This document shows, piece by piece, positions 47,242-56,541 of a DNA stretch of 64,000 nucleotides. Position 1 is the stretch's first letter. Every line of letters starts with the position of its first letter. Position numbers and translations under genes: made by a program. The notes beneath the pieces were generated by a model that searched no databases, had not been told where the DNA came from, and saw only the letters and a program-made list of their open reading frames with translations. Origin of the DNA: an uncultured Collinsella sp. (GTDB lineage Bacteria > Actinomycetota > Coriobacteriia > Coriobacteriales > Coriobacteriaceae); the NCBI GenBank assembly GCA_958427355.1, contig CAUACA010000005.1, positions 39,017 to 103,016 on the forward strand, given 5' to 3'.

Positions 47242-50200
47242 ATGGCGAACACCCAGAACTATATTAACCACCTGCTGCAGAACACCGGCATTACGCCGGC
47301 ATGCAGCGAAGAAGAGCGCTTGGCTGCCGAAGATGTCGCTCAGATCTTCCGCAACCACGGCTTTGACCCCGAGGTTCAGGAGTTCAATGCCCCGGCGCCC
47401 AGTAGGTTGGCATTTGCCGTTACCGGTATTCTTGCGTTTGCCGGCGCCCTGCTGATGGGCATCGGCGGCGGTATCGGCTTGGTCGGCACCTTGCTGGCCA
47501 TTGTCGGCGCCGTTCTTTACGTGCTCGAACGCACGGGCCACCCCGTGGTTTCGCGCCTGGGCAAGACGGGCGTGAGCCAAAATGTCATCGCCTACCACAA
47601 GGCCTCGGGCCCGCTCGCGTCTCCGCGCAACCGCCCGGTGGTCGTTGTCGCACACTACGACTCTCCCCGTGCTGAGCTGCTCGCCCGCGAGCCCTATGCT
47701 TCGTATCGTGCGCTCATCGCCAAGCTGTTGCCCGTTGCCACGGTTGCCCCCGCTGCCGTTGCCATCCTGCGCATCCTGCCGCTCCCCGGCGCGCTCAAGG
47801 TTCTGCTGTGGATTGTCGCGATCCTCGCTTCCCTCGTTGCGCTTGCCAACGCGGCAAACATCATCTCTAACCGCCACATTCTTCCCTATACGTCCGGCGC
47901 GGTGTGCAACAAGTCTTCTGTCGCCGCTATGCTCGGCGTTATGGACAACGTTGCTCCCTTCCAGGGCGAAAACGAGTTTCCCGACGATGTTCCGTTCGAT
48001 ACCTATTTTGGGGAGCAGAAGCGTCGTGCCGAGGAAATGGCGCGCGCAGCGGCGGAATATGCCGCGGCCCAGCAGCAAAACGACTACGGCAACACCATCG
48101 AGTATGAAGAGCCTACCTACGCCGAGGACGAATTCGGCCAGCCGATTGCTCCCGACGCTCAGACCGAGCCCGAACAGGGTGAGGCTTTCGACGAGCAGAT
48201 CGAGGGCTTTGAGGGTGCATCTGCCGACGAGACGCTGATCGGCGCTATCGTGCCCGAGGATCAGAATCAGGCTGTCCAGGCCGAAGAGTTCAATGACGAG
48301 GTTCCCGCTGCCGAGTCGGCGGAGGAACCTGCCGCGGTCGAGCCCGAGCCCAAGCTCTATCGCAACGCCGCCGGCAACATCCGCTTTGGTTCGGATGCCA
48401 TCCGTGCGCTCGGAATGCTTCCCGAGTCCTGCACGCTCGATTACGAGGAGGGCGAGGAGCCGACGTTTGAGCCCGAGCCTGCGCCCGTTGTCACTGTGGA
48501 TGATGAGTCTGCCGCGGTTATCGCTGCCGTTGCCGAGCCCGAGGCGGTGTCCGCGATCGATCCCGCGGCAGGACTGGACATTTTGGCTCCCGCCGCGCCG
48601 GCGCAAGACGTTGCGGACGAGTCTGACGACGATTACGTTGAACAGCCGAGGCGCGTGTCTTACGAGAGCGATACTGATTTCTCGGCCGAGATTCCCGCGG
48701 CAACGCCCCATGCCGATATTGCATCCGCGTTCTCTTCGATTGGCGCCAGCGCTTCCAACTTCTTTAAGGGTGCGCTTGCAAAGGGCAAGAAATTTGTCGA
48801 CGATTTCGAGGAGAAGCGCGCTGCCGCACGCGAGGCTGCCGAGCAGGAGGCTATCGCTCAGCAGCAGGCAGCCGAGGCGGCACGTGAGCTCGCGGCGCAA
48901 GAGTTCGAGCAGAACGAGGCTGTGCAGTCCGTGCCCGTCGACGCCGCCGAAGCTACAACGTCCTTTGAGTCCCAGCAACCGACGTCCGCGGATGTTGTTG
49001 AGGCAACAACGTCTTTCGAGGCTCAGCAGCACGTCGATAGCACCATGTCGTTTGATGCCGCGAAGTTCGATTCCACGATAACGTTTGAAAAGCAGGGCAC
49101 CGCGATTGCCGAGTCCCTTCCTGTTTCCGATGAACAGGGCGACGCGGTGGACGATGACGAGCCCATTGATGCTGCCGAGGACGAGCCCGTCGAGGCCAAC
49201 TCTGGCGAAGAGCAATACGCGGCAGCCGAGCAAGCTGATTCGACCGAGGCCGAGCAGGAGGAAGTGCCTGCGGTTTCCGAGACTCTCGAAACGGATGAGT
49301 CGAGGCCTTACTCCACGCAGATTTTCACCATGCCGACCCCGAGTGGTTCCGGTGCCACGGTTGCCAATGTCGCTCCCACCCAGGACGAAACGGTCGATTC
49401 CCTTATGGCCCAGATTTCCTCCCAAGCATCACCGCGTCCGCAGATGAATGTTCCCGATCCGTCGTCGGCACCGTCGCCTGCACCTTCCTCGTCTCCGCTG
49501 GCTTCGGTCCCCGATCCGTCGCTGCCGTCTATGAAGCAGGCAAACGTTGCGTCTCGCACGTCGCTGTTCGACCTTCCCGATCCCTCTGCCCAGGTCAACG
49601 ACCCCTTTGCTACCGCCCAAGGTCCCGAACCCACATCGGCACCCGTTGCGCCTCCTGTGCCCGTTGCGTCGGGCGCGCAGCCGATCGAGACCATTTCGGC
49701 TCCCGCCCCGGCGGCACCCAAGTCTCGTAAGCGCGGCCTGGGTGGCCTGTTCGGTCGTAAAAAGAAAAACGAGCAGGACAGCATGAGTGACTGGCTGGGC
49801 GTCGAAGACGATTACGATGCCAAGAAGTCCGGTCGCGGTATCGGTTCGTGGGATAACTTCGAGGACGATAACGATGGCTGGAAGGGTGGCGCTACGTCTT
49901 CCGATGGCGCTTCTTCCGAAGATATGCTCTCGGCTGTCGCCTCTATGGGCGATGATGAGCTGCTTGGTCACGATATCTGGTTTGTGGCAACGGGCGCCTC
50001 GGATTGTGATGGCGCCGGCATGAAGGCCTTCTTGGCTTCGCATCGCGATAAGCTCCGCGGCGTATTTTTCATCAATCTTGAATCCGTCGGCGCCGGTAGG
50101 CTTTCGGTTGTGACGGTCGAGGGCGAACAACAACTGCTCAAGGGCGATCGCCGCATCATGAACCTGGTCAGCAAGGTCTGCAAGTCGTTCCATGTCGATT

Positions 50201-50400
50201 GTGGCGCGCTCGAGATGCCCTATGCCAAGACCGATGCCTATGCCGCGCTCGAGGCGAGCCGCCGAGCCCTCACCATCGCCGGCGTGGACGGCACGCGTCT
50301 GGCTTGCGCTCGTACCGAGGACGACCTGCCCCACAATGTTAACCCGACGAACATTGCTACGGTATCCGAGGTCGTGACCGAGGTTATCCGCCGTTCGTAG
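47242..50400 (+). CDS. Degenerate M28 peptidase-like membrane protein with long disordered insert
   Basis: The protein is 1052 aa. The N-terminal 235 residues resemble the first half of an M28 aminopeptidase interrupted by four membrane helices (about 56-76, 78-95, 160-180, 184-207), with VVVVAHYDSP (His138, Asp140). The expected Asp-Asn bridge motif reads VCNKSSVAAML. About 650 acidic, Ala/Glu/Pro/Ser-rich residues follow, with a coiled-coil near 530-570 and repeats of TTSFE. Residues 895-1052 resemble the second M28 half (IWFVATGASDCDGAGM, FFINLESVGAG, DDLPHNVNPT), but the Glu-Glu pair is Ser-Asp. It is probably catalytically dead. The ATG at 47242 is chosen by fit and GGAG. Confidence 0.8.
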   Translation: MANTQNYINHLLQNTGITPACSEEERLAAEDVAQIFRNHGFDPEVQEFNAPAPSRLAFAVTGILAFAGALLMGIGGGIGLVGTLLAIVGAVLYVLERTGHPVVSRLGKTGVSQNVIAYHKASGPLASPRNRPVVVVAHYDSPRAELLAREPYASYRALIAKLLPVATVAPAAVAILRILPLPGALKVLLWIVAILASLVALANAANIISNRHILPYTSGAVCNKSSVAAMLGVMDNVAPFQGENEFPDDVPFDTYFGEQKRRAEEMARAAAEYAAAQQQNDYGNTIEYEEPTYAEDEFGQPIAPDAQTEPEQGEAFDEQIEGFEGASADETLIGAIVPEDQNQAVQAEEFNDEVPAAESAEEPAAVEPEPKLYRNAAGNIRFGSDAIRALGMLPESCTLDYEEGEEPTFEPEPAPVVTVDDESAAVIAAVAEPEAVSAIDPAAGLDILAPAAPAQDVADESDDDYVEQPRRVSYESDTDFSAEIPAATPHADIASAFSSIGASASNFFKGALAKGKKFVDDFEEKRAAAREAAEQEAIAQQQAAEAARELAAQEFEQNEAVQSVPVDAAEATTSFESQQPTSADVVEATTSFEAQQHVDSTMSFDAAKFDSTITFEKQGTAIAESLPVSDEQGDAVDDDEPIDAAEDEPVEANSGEEQYAAAEQADSTEAEQEEVPAVSETLETDESRPYSTQIFTMPTPSGSGATVANVAPTQDETVDSLMAQISSQASPRPQMNVPDPSSAPSPAPSSSPLASVPDPSLPSMKQANVASRTSLFDLPDPSAQVNDPFATAQGPEPTSAPVAPPVPVASGAQPIETISAPAPAAPKSRKRGLGGLFGRKKKNEQDSMSDWLGVEDDYDAKKSGRGIGSWDNFEDDNDGWKGGATSSDGASSEDMLSAVASMGDDELLGHDIWFVATGASDCDGAGMKAFLASHRDKLRGVFFINLESVGAGRLSVVTVEGEQQLLKGDRRIMNLVSKVCKSFHVDCGALEMPYAKTDAYAALEASRRALTIAGVDGTRLACARTEDDLPHNVNPTNIATVSEVVTEVIRRS

Positions 50401-50421
50401 ACGGAGCTCTAAGGAGTCAAC

Positions 50422-50640
50422 GTGTTTTCGTATATTAAGCGCCATTGGCCTGTCTACGTGATTTTGACCTTGATTGCCATTGCGTTAGGATTTGGGGCTG
50501 CCTACATCGTGGGTGCGAAGGGCTCGACCCCCGCCTCCGCAATCAGCGAAGAGGTGGAGCAAGAACAGAGCACGGGTGCCGATGGGATTCCTGAGTCCGA
50601 GCAGGCAATCGTTGATGGTGGATCTTCGTCTGCAGAGTAG
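50422..50640 (+). CDS. Small single-pass membrane protein
   Basis: The protein is 72 aa, with one hydrophobic helix (VYVILTLIAIALGFGAAYIV) and an acidic Ser/Glu-rich tail. The GTG at 50422 has AAGGAG upstream and lies 21 bases after the M28-like gene, so the two are probably co-transcribed. Function unknown. Confidence 0.75.
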   Translation: MFSYIKRHWPVYVILTLIAIALGFGAAYIVGAKGSTPASAISEEVEQEQSTGADGIPESEQAIVDGGSSSAE

Positions 50641-50661
50641 ATACGGCGATTTACATGATTG

Positions 50662-50699
50662 AAAGCGGGCGAGCCAGGGGACTGGCTCGCCCGCTTTTT
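50662..50699. terminator. Bidirectional terminator
   Basis: A perfect 15-bp stem AAAGCGGGCGAGCCA / TGGCTCGCCCGCTTT ends in a T-run on the + side and TTTC on the - side. It closes both the small membrane gene and the adhesin gene. Confidence 0.85.
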
Positions 50700-50706
50700 C
50701 ATCGCG

Positions 50707-53700
50707 CTAGCGCTTCTTTGGGATCGACCTAAGGCGAGCGAACCATAGGGCTGCGGCACCCGAGGTCAGGAGCGCGGTGATGCAAGCGGCGATGGGAACT
50801 GGTCCTGTTGCCGGTAGGTCCTGCGGTAGGGTACAGCGTTGAATGACACAGTCCTCGTCATGTGACTCAAGTTTATCGCCGCCGCCGTTGCGACAAAGAT
50901 CGACGCGTGCGCTGTTGGTGAGTGCGGTTTGGGGCGTATAAGCCGATGTTGCCTGCATGTGCACGACTGCGCCCCGAGCGTCTGCACCAAGGATTGCTTT
51001 GGCATCGTCAAGGTCGTCGTGCTCATCTTTGAGATCATCGCGGGTCCAAGAATCCGCATCGCTTCGAGTCGTAAAGTCGGCGGCTACCGCACCGTATTCA
51101 ATTCGAATGCCCGTTACGACGGTATTGGATGCAAGGTCGAGCTCTTCCGCCTCGAGTGTGGTGGATTCCGTGGTCGAGATATCCGCCTTCCAGAGGTGCC
51201 AACCGTCGTAATCGACGAGGCGACAGTCCTCACCCAGGCTCTCTTTTACTTCGTCGGACTCAAGCCAAGGATTTTCGTGCCCATCGTCAAGTGTCGCGTT
51301 TGCCGGCTCATCGACGTCTGTCGAGTCCAACGGCGTCGTGCGATACCATACGTTGCACAGACCGTTGAGGTCGCCGATGGCGACGGGGGTTTCGATTGAG
51401 ATGAATCTCGCCGTGCCGTCTTTGGCGCACTCAAGATCATCGGTAATCGTAAACTCATCAACCCAAGTAGCGGAATCGTTTCGAGCATCGATGGTATAGG
51501 AGAAAAGCCCATCACTATTGGTTTGCGTCGTGGCGCGGTTTTTACCATCGCCGTTAGCCAACAGGCCCTTTTCGATAGGTTGGACAAGTTCCTGACGCTT
51601 GTCGACCTGCCCCTTGATCTCGATGGGCGCATCCTTCATCGCGACGGATTGGACTTCTCCCGTATCTTTTATTTCAAACGTTATCTCCTCGGCAAGGTCA
51701 TAGGTCCGCGGAGACATCATTTCGCGCAACGAGTAGGTGCCAGGTGCAAGATGTTCGACGCGGTGCGGCTTGTCGGATGAGGTCCAGGAGTCTATTTCGG
51801 TTTTATCGGGACCATATAAGGTGAGCTGTGCGCCTTCCACTTCCTGCTCACCGCTTGCATCGACCTTGGAGATATCAACCTTGGTGTAATCGTCGGATAC
51901 GTTAAGCCGTGCTTCTACAACGGGTGTTTTCTGGTCGGCATAAGTAAGGTCGACAATATGGGATGTCCGATCGAGTAAGAAGCCTGCCGGCGCTTGAGTC
52001 TCGACAACCTCGTAGCGTGCGGTGCCAGATCCCAGCGGGAGGTCGTCCGCGCGTGCTTCTCCAGTTTCATCCGTCGTGACGGTAGCGACAGTCTCACCGT
52101 CGAGCGCGGCAATGCTACCGTCGGGGCGCACGATATCACCCGAGGCACGGATCTCAAAGACGGCGCCCGCGAGGCTGCTGCCGTCTACGGCATCGGTTTT
52201 AACGATCCTGATGTTTCCGGTCGCGGCGTGGTCATAATACGAGGCGATTGCAACGGGCGTTAGGTTCATGTCGGCGGGTATGTTTACCTCGATCTCCGCG
52301 CCGACAAGATAGGGCTCTTTGGCCGAGGTTTCGCGTACATAATAGGTGCCCGGCACGAGCGATTCGGGCAGTGTGACGGTCCCGGTCGCGTCAGTCGTAA
52401 AGGTGTCCATTACGTTATGTGCTGGATACCAGCAAGTTTGTGAGACAGGTTCGTGATTGCTGTCGAGGAGTTGGAAGGTGAATCCGGCTAGTGGAACAGA
52501 AGCGCCTGTTTGGGCATCGCGTTTTACAATCTGGAGATGCGTCGACAGCGCGTGGTTGTCCACGATATATTGAAGCTCGGCGCCGTTGGAAATCTGATTG
52601 GCCCCGACGGTCCATTCCCCTGCACGTTTAAAACCCTCGGGGACGGTTTCCGGAACCTCGCGAATCGTGTAGCCGGCACGGTCGTATGGGACAGCTCCGT
52701 GGACACCGGCGGGTCGCTTGCCTGTGCCGAACCATGCTTCGGGCTGATCTTTGGTGGAGGCAAAGCCATAGATGTTTGTGGTCAGTGTGCCAACAACCTG
52801 CTGAGAACTGTTGCTGACAACCTCAAAGACAACACCACCCGCCGGTTGCTCCAGGCCGGATTGGTCGCTATTGCCGTAATCCTTGAATTTGGAAATCTCA
52901 AGGTCAAACGCAATGGGGATATCGGAAATGCGAGATTCGATCTCGACTACGCCTGAATCGCCGAGCTGGTCGGCTCCAACGGTATAGGTCCAGCTGTCGT
53001 TGGATGGCAGGTAGCCCTCGGGGGCTTTTGATTCGTAGATGGTAAAGGTTCCTAAGGGGACATCGACGAGGGTAGCCCGACCGCTTTCGTCGGTCGTGAG
53101 GATCTGCGCCCATCCAGGGGTTGATTGCGACACACACGTGAACTCTGCTCCTGCGAGTGAAGATCCCACCTGGGGGCCGGCATTCGTCGCGGCATCGAGT
53201 TTTACGATACGCAGGTTGATGGTGCCGGGCTGTTCATCAATGGCGACTTGTCCGCCGTCATTCCCCGTGGTAAAGGCGATGCGATCACGACGGGGGACAT
53301 AGCCGGCCGGCGCCTTCGTTTCAACTAGGTAGTATGCCGTGTTGGGCAGAAGTGTTGCTTGCGCCCGACCGTTGCTGTCCATCTGGATGGTGCCGACATG
53401 CGCGCCGCTGGCGCTCTCAAAAATATCGAATGTTGCCCCGTCAAACTGATAAGTATTGTTTCCGCTGGTAATGGCGGCGTTTGCAGACTGTTTTTTGAAG
53501 GAAACAGAGACCGCCGGCAGTACATAGAGCATGTCCTGACGTTTGCTGCCGCCCGATACGGCTCCTAGATAGCGTCGCGCGCGGTGCGGAGCGGCTTTGA
53601 TGCTTCCTGATTTTGCGCTGTCGTGGAGCCACCGCGCCGCCGCCACGACTTCATTGTCAGTGGTAAAGTGCCCACTCTTGGTTTTGCCCTGAGCGGTCGT

Positions 53701-54138
53701 GTAAGAGTAAGTACCGTCGACATGGGTAGTGCCGTTGAGCATCCATACGGCAAGCTGGGTTGCGGCGCGGGCGCGATCGGGTGAAAGATGGTAACCGCCA
53801 AACGACGTGGCGGTAGGATATCCGTGACAAACGATTGCCGCGAACTCGTCGTCGAGCCACACCCAGCCTTGATCAAAGTTGAGCCATGGGCCGCCCGGCT
53901 TGGTGGGGCCGGGGCGCTCCTGGTTCATGCAGTAGGCAATCGAGGCGTCTTGAGCTTCATACTTGCCGATGAAGAAGGGCCCACAATCATCGCTAATAGT
54001 GCGGAAGCCGAGCTGATCGTAGCCATCGACGGCAAATGCGGCTCCCGGTGTCAGGCAGCCGAAAAGCAGGAAGAGGAGCAGGAGCAGCGGACCTGTTGCG
54101 ATTGCGCTGTGGACAGAGTGCGTGGGTGCGTTGGACAT
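50707..54138 (-). CDS. LPATG-anchored adhesin with thioester domain and CnaB repeats
   Basis: The protein is 1143 aa. A signal peptide (about 1-37) precedes a thioester-type domain with AYCMNQ (Cys70) and ATQLAVW (Gln128), the pair that forms an internal Cys-Gln thioester in Gram-positive adhesins. Six CnaB/SpaA-like modules follow (about 220-830), most with a Lys in the IVKxD strand and a late Glu (VETKAPAGY, YESKAPEGY, VETQAPAGF), consistent with isopeptide bonds. A larger domain with DKRQ...TNSDGLFSYTIDARN ends at an LPATG sortase site (1108-1112), helix and KKR tail. No sortase gene lies nearby. Expected role: covalent binding to a host or partner surface. Confidence 0.9.
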   Translation of the reverse strand: MSNAPTHSVHSAIATGPLLLLLFLLFGCLTPGAAFAVDGYDQLGFRTISDDCGPFFIGKYEAQDASIAYCMNQERPGPTKPGGPWLNFDQGWVWLDDEFAAIVCHGYPTATSFGGYHLSPDRARAATQLAVWMLNGTTHVDGTYSYTTAQGKTKSGHFTTDNEVVAAARWLHDSAKSGSIKAAPHRARRYLGAVSGGSKRQDMLYVLPAVSVSFKKQSANAAITSGNNTYQFDGATFDIFESASGAHVGTIQMDSNGRAQATLLPNTAYYLVETKAPAGYVPRRDRIAFTTGNDGGQVAIDEQPGTINLRIVKLDAATNAGPQVGSSLAGAEFTCVSQSTPGWAQILTTDESGRATLVDVPLGTFTIYESKAPEGYLPSNDSWTYTVGADQLGDSGVVEIESRISDIPIAFDLEISKFKDYGNSDQSGLEQPAGGVVFEVVSNSSQQVVGTLTTNIYGFASTKDQPEAWFGTGKRPAGVHGAVPYDRAGYTIREVPETVPEGFKRAGEWTVGANQISNGAELQYIVDNHALSTHLQIVKRDAQTGASVPLAGFTFQLLDSNHEPVSQTCWYPAHNVMDTFTTDATGTVTLPESLVPGTYYVRETSAKEPYLVGAEIEVNIPADMNLTPVAIASYYDHAATGNIRIVKTDAVDGSSLAGAVFEIRASGDIVRPDGSIAALDGETVATVTTDETGEARADDLPLGSGTARYEVVETQAPAGFLLDRTSHIVDLTYADQKTPVVEARLNVSDDYTKVDISKVDASGEQEVEGAQLTLYGPDKTEIDSWTSSDKPHRVEHLAPGTYSLREMMSPRTYDLAEEITFEIKDTGEVQSVAMKDAPIEIKGQVDKRQELVQPIEKGLLANGDGKNRATTQTNSDGLFSYTIDARNDSATWVDEFTITDDLECAKDGTARFISIETPVAIGDLNGLCNVWYRTTPLDSTDVDEPANATLDDGHENPWLESDEVKESLGEDCRLVDYDGWHLWKADISTTESTTLEAEELDLASNTVVTGIRIEYGAVAADFTTRSDADSWTRDDLKDEHDDLDDAKAILGADARGAVVHMQATSAYTPQTALTNSARVDLCRNGGGDKLESHDEDCVIQRCTLPQDLPATGPVPIAACITALLTSGAAALWFARLRSIPKKR

Positions 54139-54192
54139 GGCTGCTCCTTATCCCTCGTGCGCCGCATGGGGAGGTTGCGACGCGTAGGATGA

Positions 54193-54230
54193 GGCTACCC
54201 CCGAGGTTCATGCGGGTAAGTACCGGAGCC
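54193..54230 (-). promoter_or_regulatory. Leader hairpin of the adhesin gene
   Basis: GGCTACCCCCG (54193-54203) can pair with CGGGT (54213-54217) and AGCC (54227-54230) as a nested stem, 55-92 bases upstream of the adhesin start. It does not match a riboswitch I know. The rest of 54,139-54,392 shows nothing clear. Confidence 0.3.
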
Positions 54231-54392
54231 TGACCAAAAGCTTGCCCGATTTCTGACAAATCGAGCTCAAAGACAACAATCAGATAAAAATGCAGGTAGA
54301 AGATGGTAATAAAAGAAAGACAAAGGTCCTCATCTCCACAATTGGCGCGGTTTTCAAACGATTCTCCACAGCTAAAACAAGCATCGACACCC

Positions 54393-54422
54393 TTGTATCG
54401 AACAAGACAACCGCGTTATACT
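54393..54422 (+). promoter_or_regulatory. tRNA-Gly promoter
   Basis: TTGTAT (54393-54398) and TATACT (54417-54422) are 18 bp apart, ending 13 bases before the tRNA. Confidence 0.65.
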
Positions 54423-54435
54423 ATCCCCCACATAT

Positions 54436-54510
54436 GCGGGCATCGCCAAGTGGTAAGGCATCAGCTTCCCAAGCTGACACTCGCGGGTTCGAGTCCCGTT
54501 GCCCGCTCCA
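54436..54510 (+). tRNA. tRNA-Gly(CCC)
   Basis: A 75-nt cloverleaf, acceptor GCGGGCA / TGCCCGC, loop TTCCCAA with anticodon CCC, encoded CCA. Confidence 0.97.
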
Positions 54511-54521
54511 GCTAGAAGCAC

Positions 54522-54555
54522 AAGCACGGCACCATTACGGTGCCGTGCTTTTTCC
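54522..54555 (+). terminator. Terminator after tRNA-Gly
   Basis: The perfect 12-bp stem AAGCACGGCACC / GGTGCCGTGCTT is followed by TTT. Confidence 0.92.
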
Positions 54556-54561
54556 AATAAA

Positions 54562-54964
54562 GCGCCGGGACTCGAACCCGACAGGGTGCGAGCGTAAAGC
54601 AAACGCGAAGCGTTTGTAGCGAGCAGGCGAAGGCGCCGACAGGCGCCTGAAGCCGGTGCGGATTTGCGAAGCAAATACGCGGATGTCCCGTTGTCCGCTC
54701 CATCGAGTGCGGGAGACATGGGGACGGCCAATTCAACAAAGTCTTCCCCCGCGGCTTCGTGAGGCTGAGGGGCTCGCCTGAAGCCGGTGCGGATTTGCGA
54801 AGCAAATACGCAGACGTCCCGTTGCCCGCTCCGCGGAGCAAGGAAGATTTCGGGAATGGTAGATTCAGCCCGCTTTGCCCCCGCACTTCCCCGGGTCTCG
54901 GTATGCCACTGAAGCCGGTGCGGATTTGCGAAGCAAATGCGCGGACGTCCCCATGCTCGCTCCA
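54562..54964. repeat. tRNA-Gly-linked tandem repeat array
   Basis: A reverse-oriented T-arm (GCCGGGACTCGAACCCGA, 54564-54581) is followed by small hairpins with GAA-type loops, then three copies of a 55-56 base core at 54647-54702, 54778-54832 and 54909-54964. Starts are exactly 131 bases apart. Each core holds the hairpin ATTTGC-GAA-GCAAAT and ends in a copy of the tRNA-Gly 3' end (CCCGTTGCCCGCTCC in copy 2). The roughly 75-base spacers are only weakly similar. Read in the opposite direction the array gives meaningless peptides; no gene is supported between 54,511 and 55,066. Confidence 0.85.
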
Positions 54965-55066
54965 ATTCCAAAATGTTAGGTTAATGCCTGCTGCCCATAC
55001 TTGCACCTGCGCACGGTACAATGGTTGGGTTACGACCAACGTGCCAATAACCAAAAAGGAGCCGCT

Positions 55067-56413
55067 ATGATCGATCGCTATACCCGCCCGGAGATGGGAC
55101 ACATCTTCTCCCTCGAGAACAAGTACGCCATTTGGCAGGAGATCGAGGTTCTGGCCTGCGAGGCCCAGGCGGAGCTCGGCAAGATCGGTATTTCCAAAGA
55201 CGAGGCCCAGTGGATCCGCGACCATGCCAACTTTGAGAAGGCGAAGGTCGATGAGATCGAGGAAGTCACGCGCCACGACGTCATTGCCTTCCTGACCAAC
55301 ATGAAGGAATACATCGATGCCGATGTTCCCGAGGGCGACCCCAAGCCCAGCCGCTGGGTTCACTATGGCATGACCAGCTCGGATCTGGGCGACACGGCCC
55401 TGTGCTACCAGCTCACCCAGGCCTGCGACCTGATCATCGAGGACGTCAAGAAGCTCGGCGAGATTTGCAAGCGTCGCGCCTTTGAGGAGCGCAACACGCT
55501 CTGTGCCGGCCGCACTCATGGCATCCACGCCGAGCCGATGACCTTCGGCATGAAGTTTGGCTCTTGGGCCTGGGAGCTCAAGCGCGATCTGGATCGTCTT
55601 GAGGACGCCCGCAAGAATGTTGCCTTCGGTGCTATCTCGGGCGCTGTCGGCACGTACAGCTCCATCGAGCCGTTTGTCGAGGAATATGTCTGCGAGCACC
55701 TGGGCCTGGTTCACGACCCGCTGTCCACGCAGGTTATTAGCCGCGATCATCACGCCTACCTCGCCGGCGTTCTTGCCACCACCGCGGCCACCTGTGAGCG
55801 CATCGCTACCGAGGTTCGCAATCTGCAGAAGACCGATACACTCGAGGCCGAGGAACCGTTCCGTAAGGGTCAAAAGGGCAGCTCCGCCATGCCGCACAAG
55901 CGCAACCCCATCACCATGGAGAAGGTCTGCGGCCTGTCGCGCGTCGTGAAGGCCAACGCGCAGGTTGCCTTCGACAACGTCGCCCTGTGGCACGAGCGTG
56001 ACATTTCGCACTCCTCTGCCGAGCGCGTCGCCCAGGCCGACAGCTTCATCGCCCTCGACCACATGTTCCAGTGCCTCATCCGCGTTATCGACGGCCTGCA
56101 GCTGTATCCCGCTCGCATGATGGCCAACCTCAACAAGACACGCGGCCTCATCTTCTCCTCCAAGGTCCTGCTCGCCCTCGTCGACACGGGCATCACCCGC
56201 GAGGACGCGTACGCCATTGTGCAGGAGAACGCCATGGCAACCTGGCACGAGGTACAGGATTGTGTCTCCGGCCCTACCTTTAAGGAACGTCTCGAGGCCG
56301 ATCCGCGCTGCACCGTCAGCCAGGAGAAACTCGACGAGATCTTTGATCCGTGGGACTTCCTCACCCGTATCGACACGGTCTTCGATCGCCTGGAGCAGCT
56401 GAGCTTCGAGTAG
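55067..56413 (+). CDS. purB: Adenylosuccinate lyase
   Basis: PurB acts twice in purine synthesis, releasing fumarate from SAICAR and adenylosuccinate. At 448 aa it has the family signature GSSAMPHKRNPI and the conserved TSSDLGDTA and GRTHGIHAEPMTFG segments. The ATG at 55067 has AAAAAGGAG; upstream in-frame codons are unsupported. Confidence 0.97.
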   Translation: MIDRYTRPEMGHIFSLENKYAIWQEIEVLACEAQAELGKIGISKDEAQWIRDHANFEKAKVDEIEEVTRHDVIAFLTNMKEYIDADVPEGDPKPSRWVHYGMTSSDLGDTALCYQLTQACDLIIEDVKKLGEICKRRAFEERNTLCAGRTHGIHAEPMTFGMKFGSWAWELKRDLDRLEDARKNVAFGAISGAVGTYSSIEPFVEEYVCEHLGLVHDPLSTQVISRDHHAYLAGVLATTAATCERIATEVRNLQKTDTLEAEEPFRKGQKGSSAMPHKRNPITMEKVCGLSRVVKANAQVAFDNVALWHERDISHSSAERVAQADSFIALDHMFQCLIRVIDGLQLYPARMMANLNKTRGLIFSSKVLLALVDTGITREDAYAIVQENAMATWHEVQDCVSGPTFKERLEADPRCTVSQEKLDEIFDPWDFLTRIDTVFDRLEQLSFE

Positions 56414-56541
56414 GTTCGGGCATAACGTTAGCTTTTTAGGGCGCTTTGCTGGTAATGTGTGTTGCCGGCAAAGCGCCTCGTTGCATTTAGGGAAAGACGG
56501 GGATAATAGTCGTCTCGAATAACATTCTGAGAGGGGATCGC

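Noticed and set aside
47191..49425. 744-residue Leu/Gly/Arg-rich open frame antisense to the M28-like gene
   Set aside because: Created by the GAG/GCC-rich disordered linker on the other strand; no ribosome site.
54139..54300. Riboswitch (cyclic-di-GMP type) upstream of the adhesin gene
   Set aside because: No match to the conserved core was found by eye; only a small nested hairpin remains.
54647..54964. Possible CRISPR array (three repeats at equal spacing)
   Set aside because: Repeats are 55-56 bases with about 75-base spacers that are themselves partly similar, only three copies, tRNA-end sequence inside, and no cas genes.
54512..56248. 578-residue leftward open frame containing repeated peptides (YLLRKSAPASG)
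   Set aside because: Peptides are translations of the tRNA-linked DNA repeat, and the rest is antisense to purB. Not a protein.
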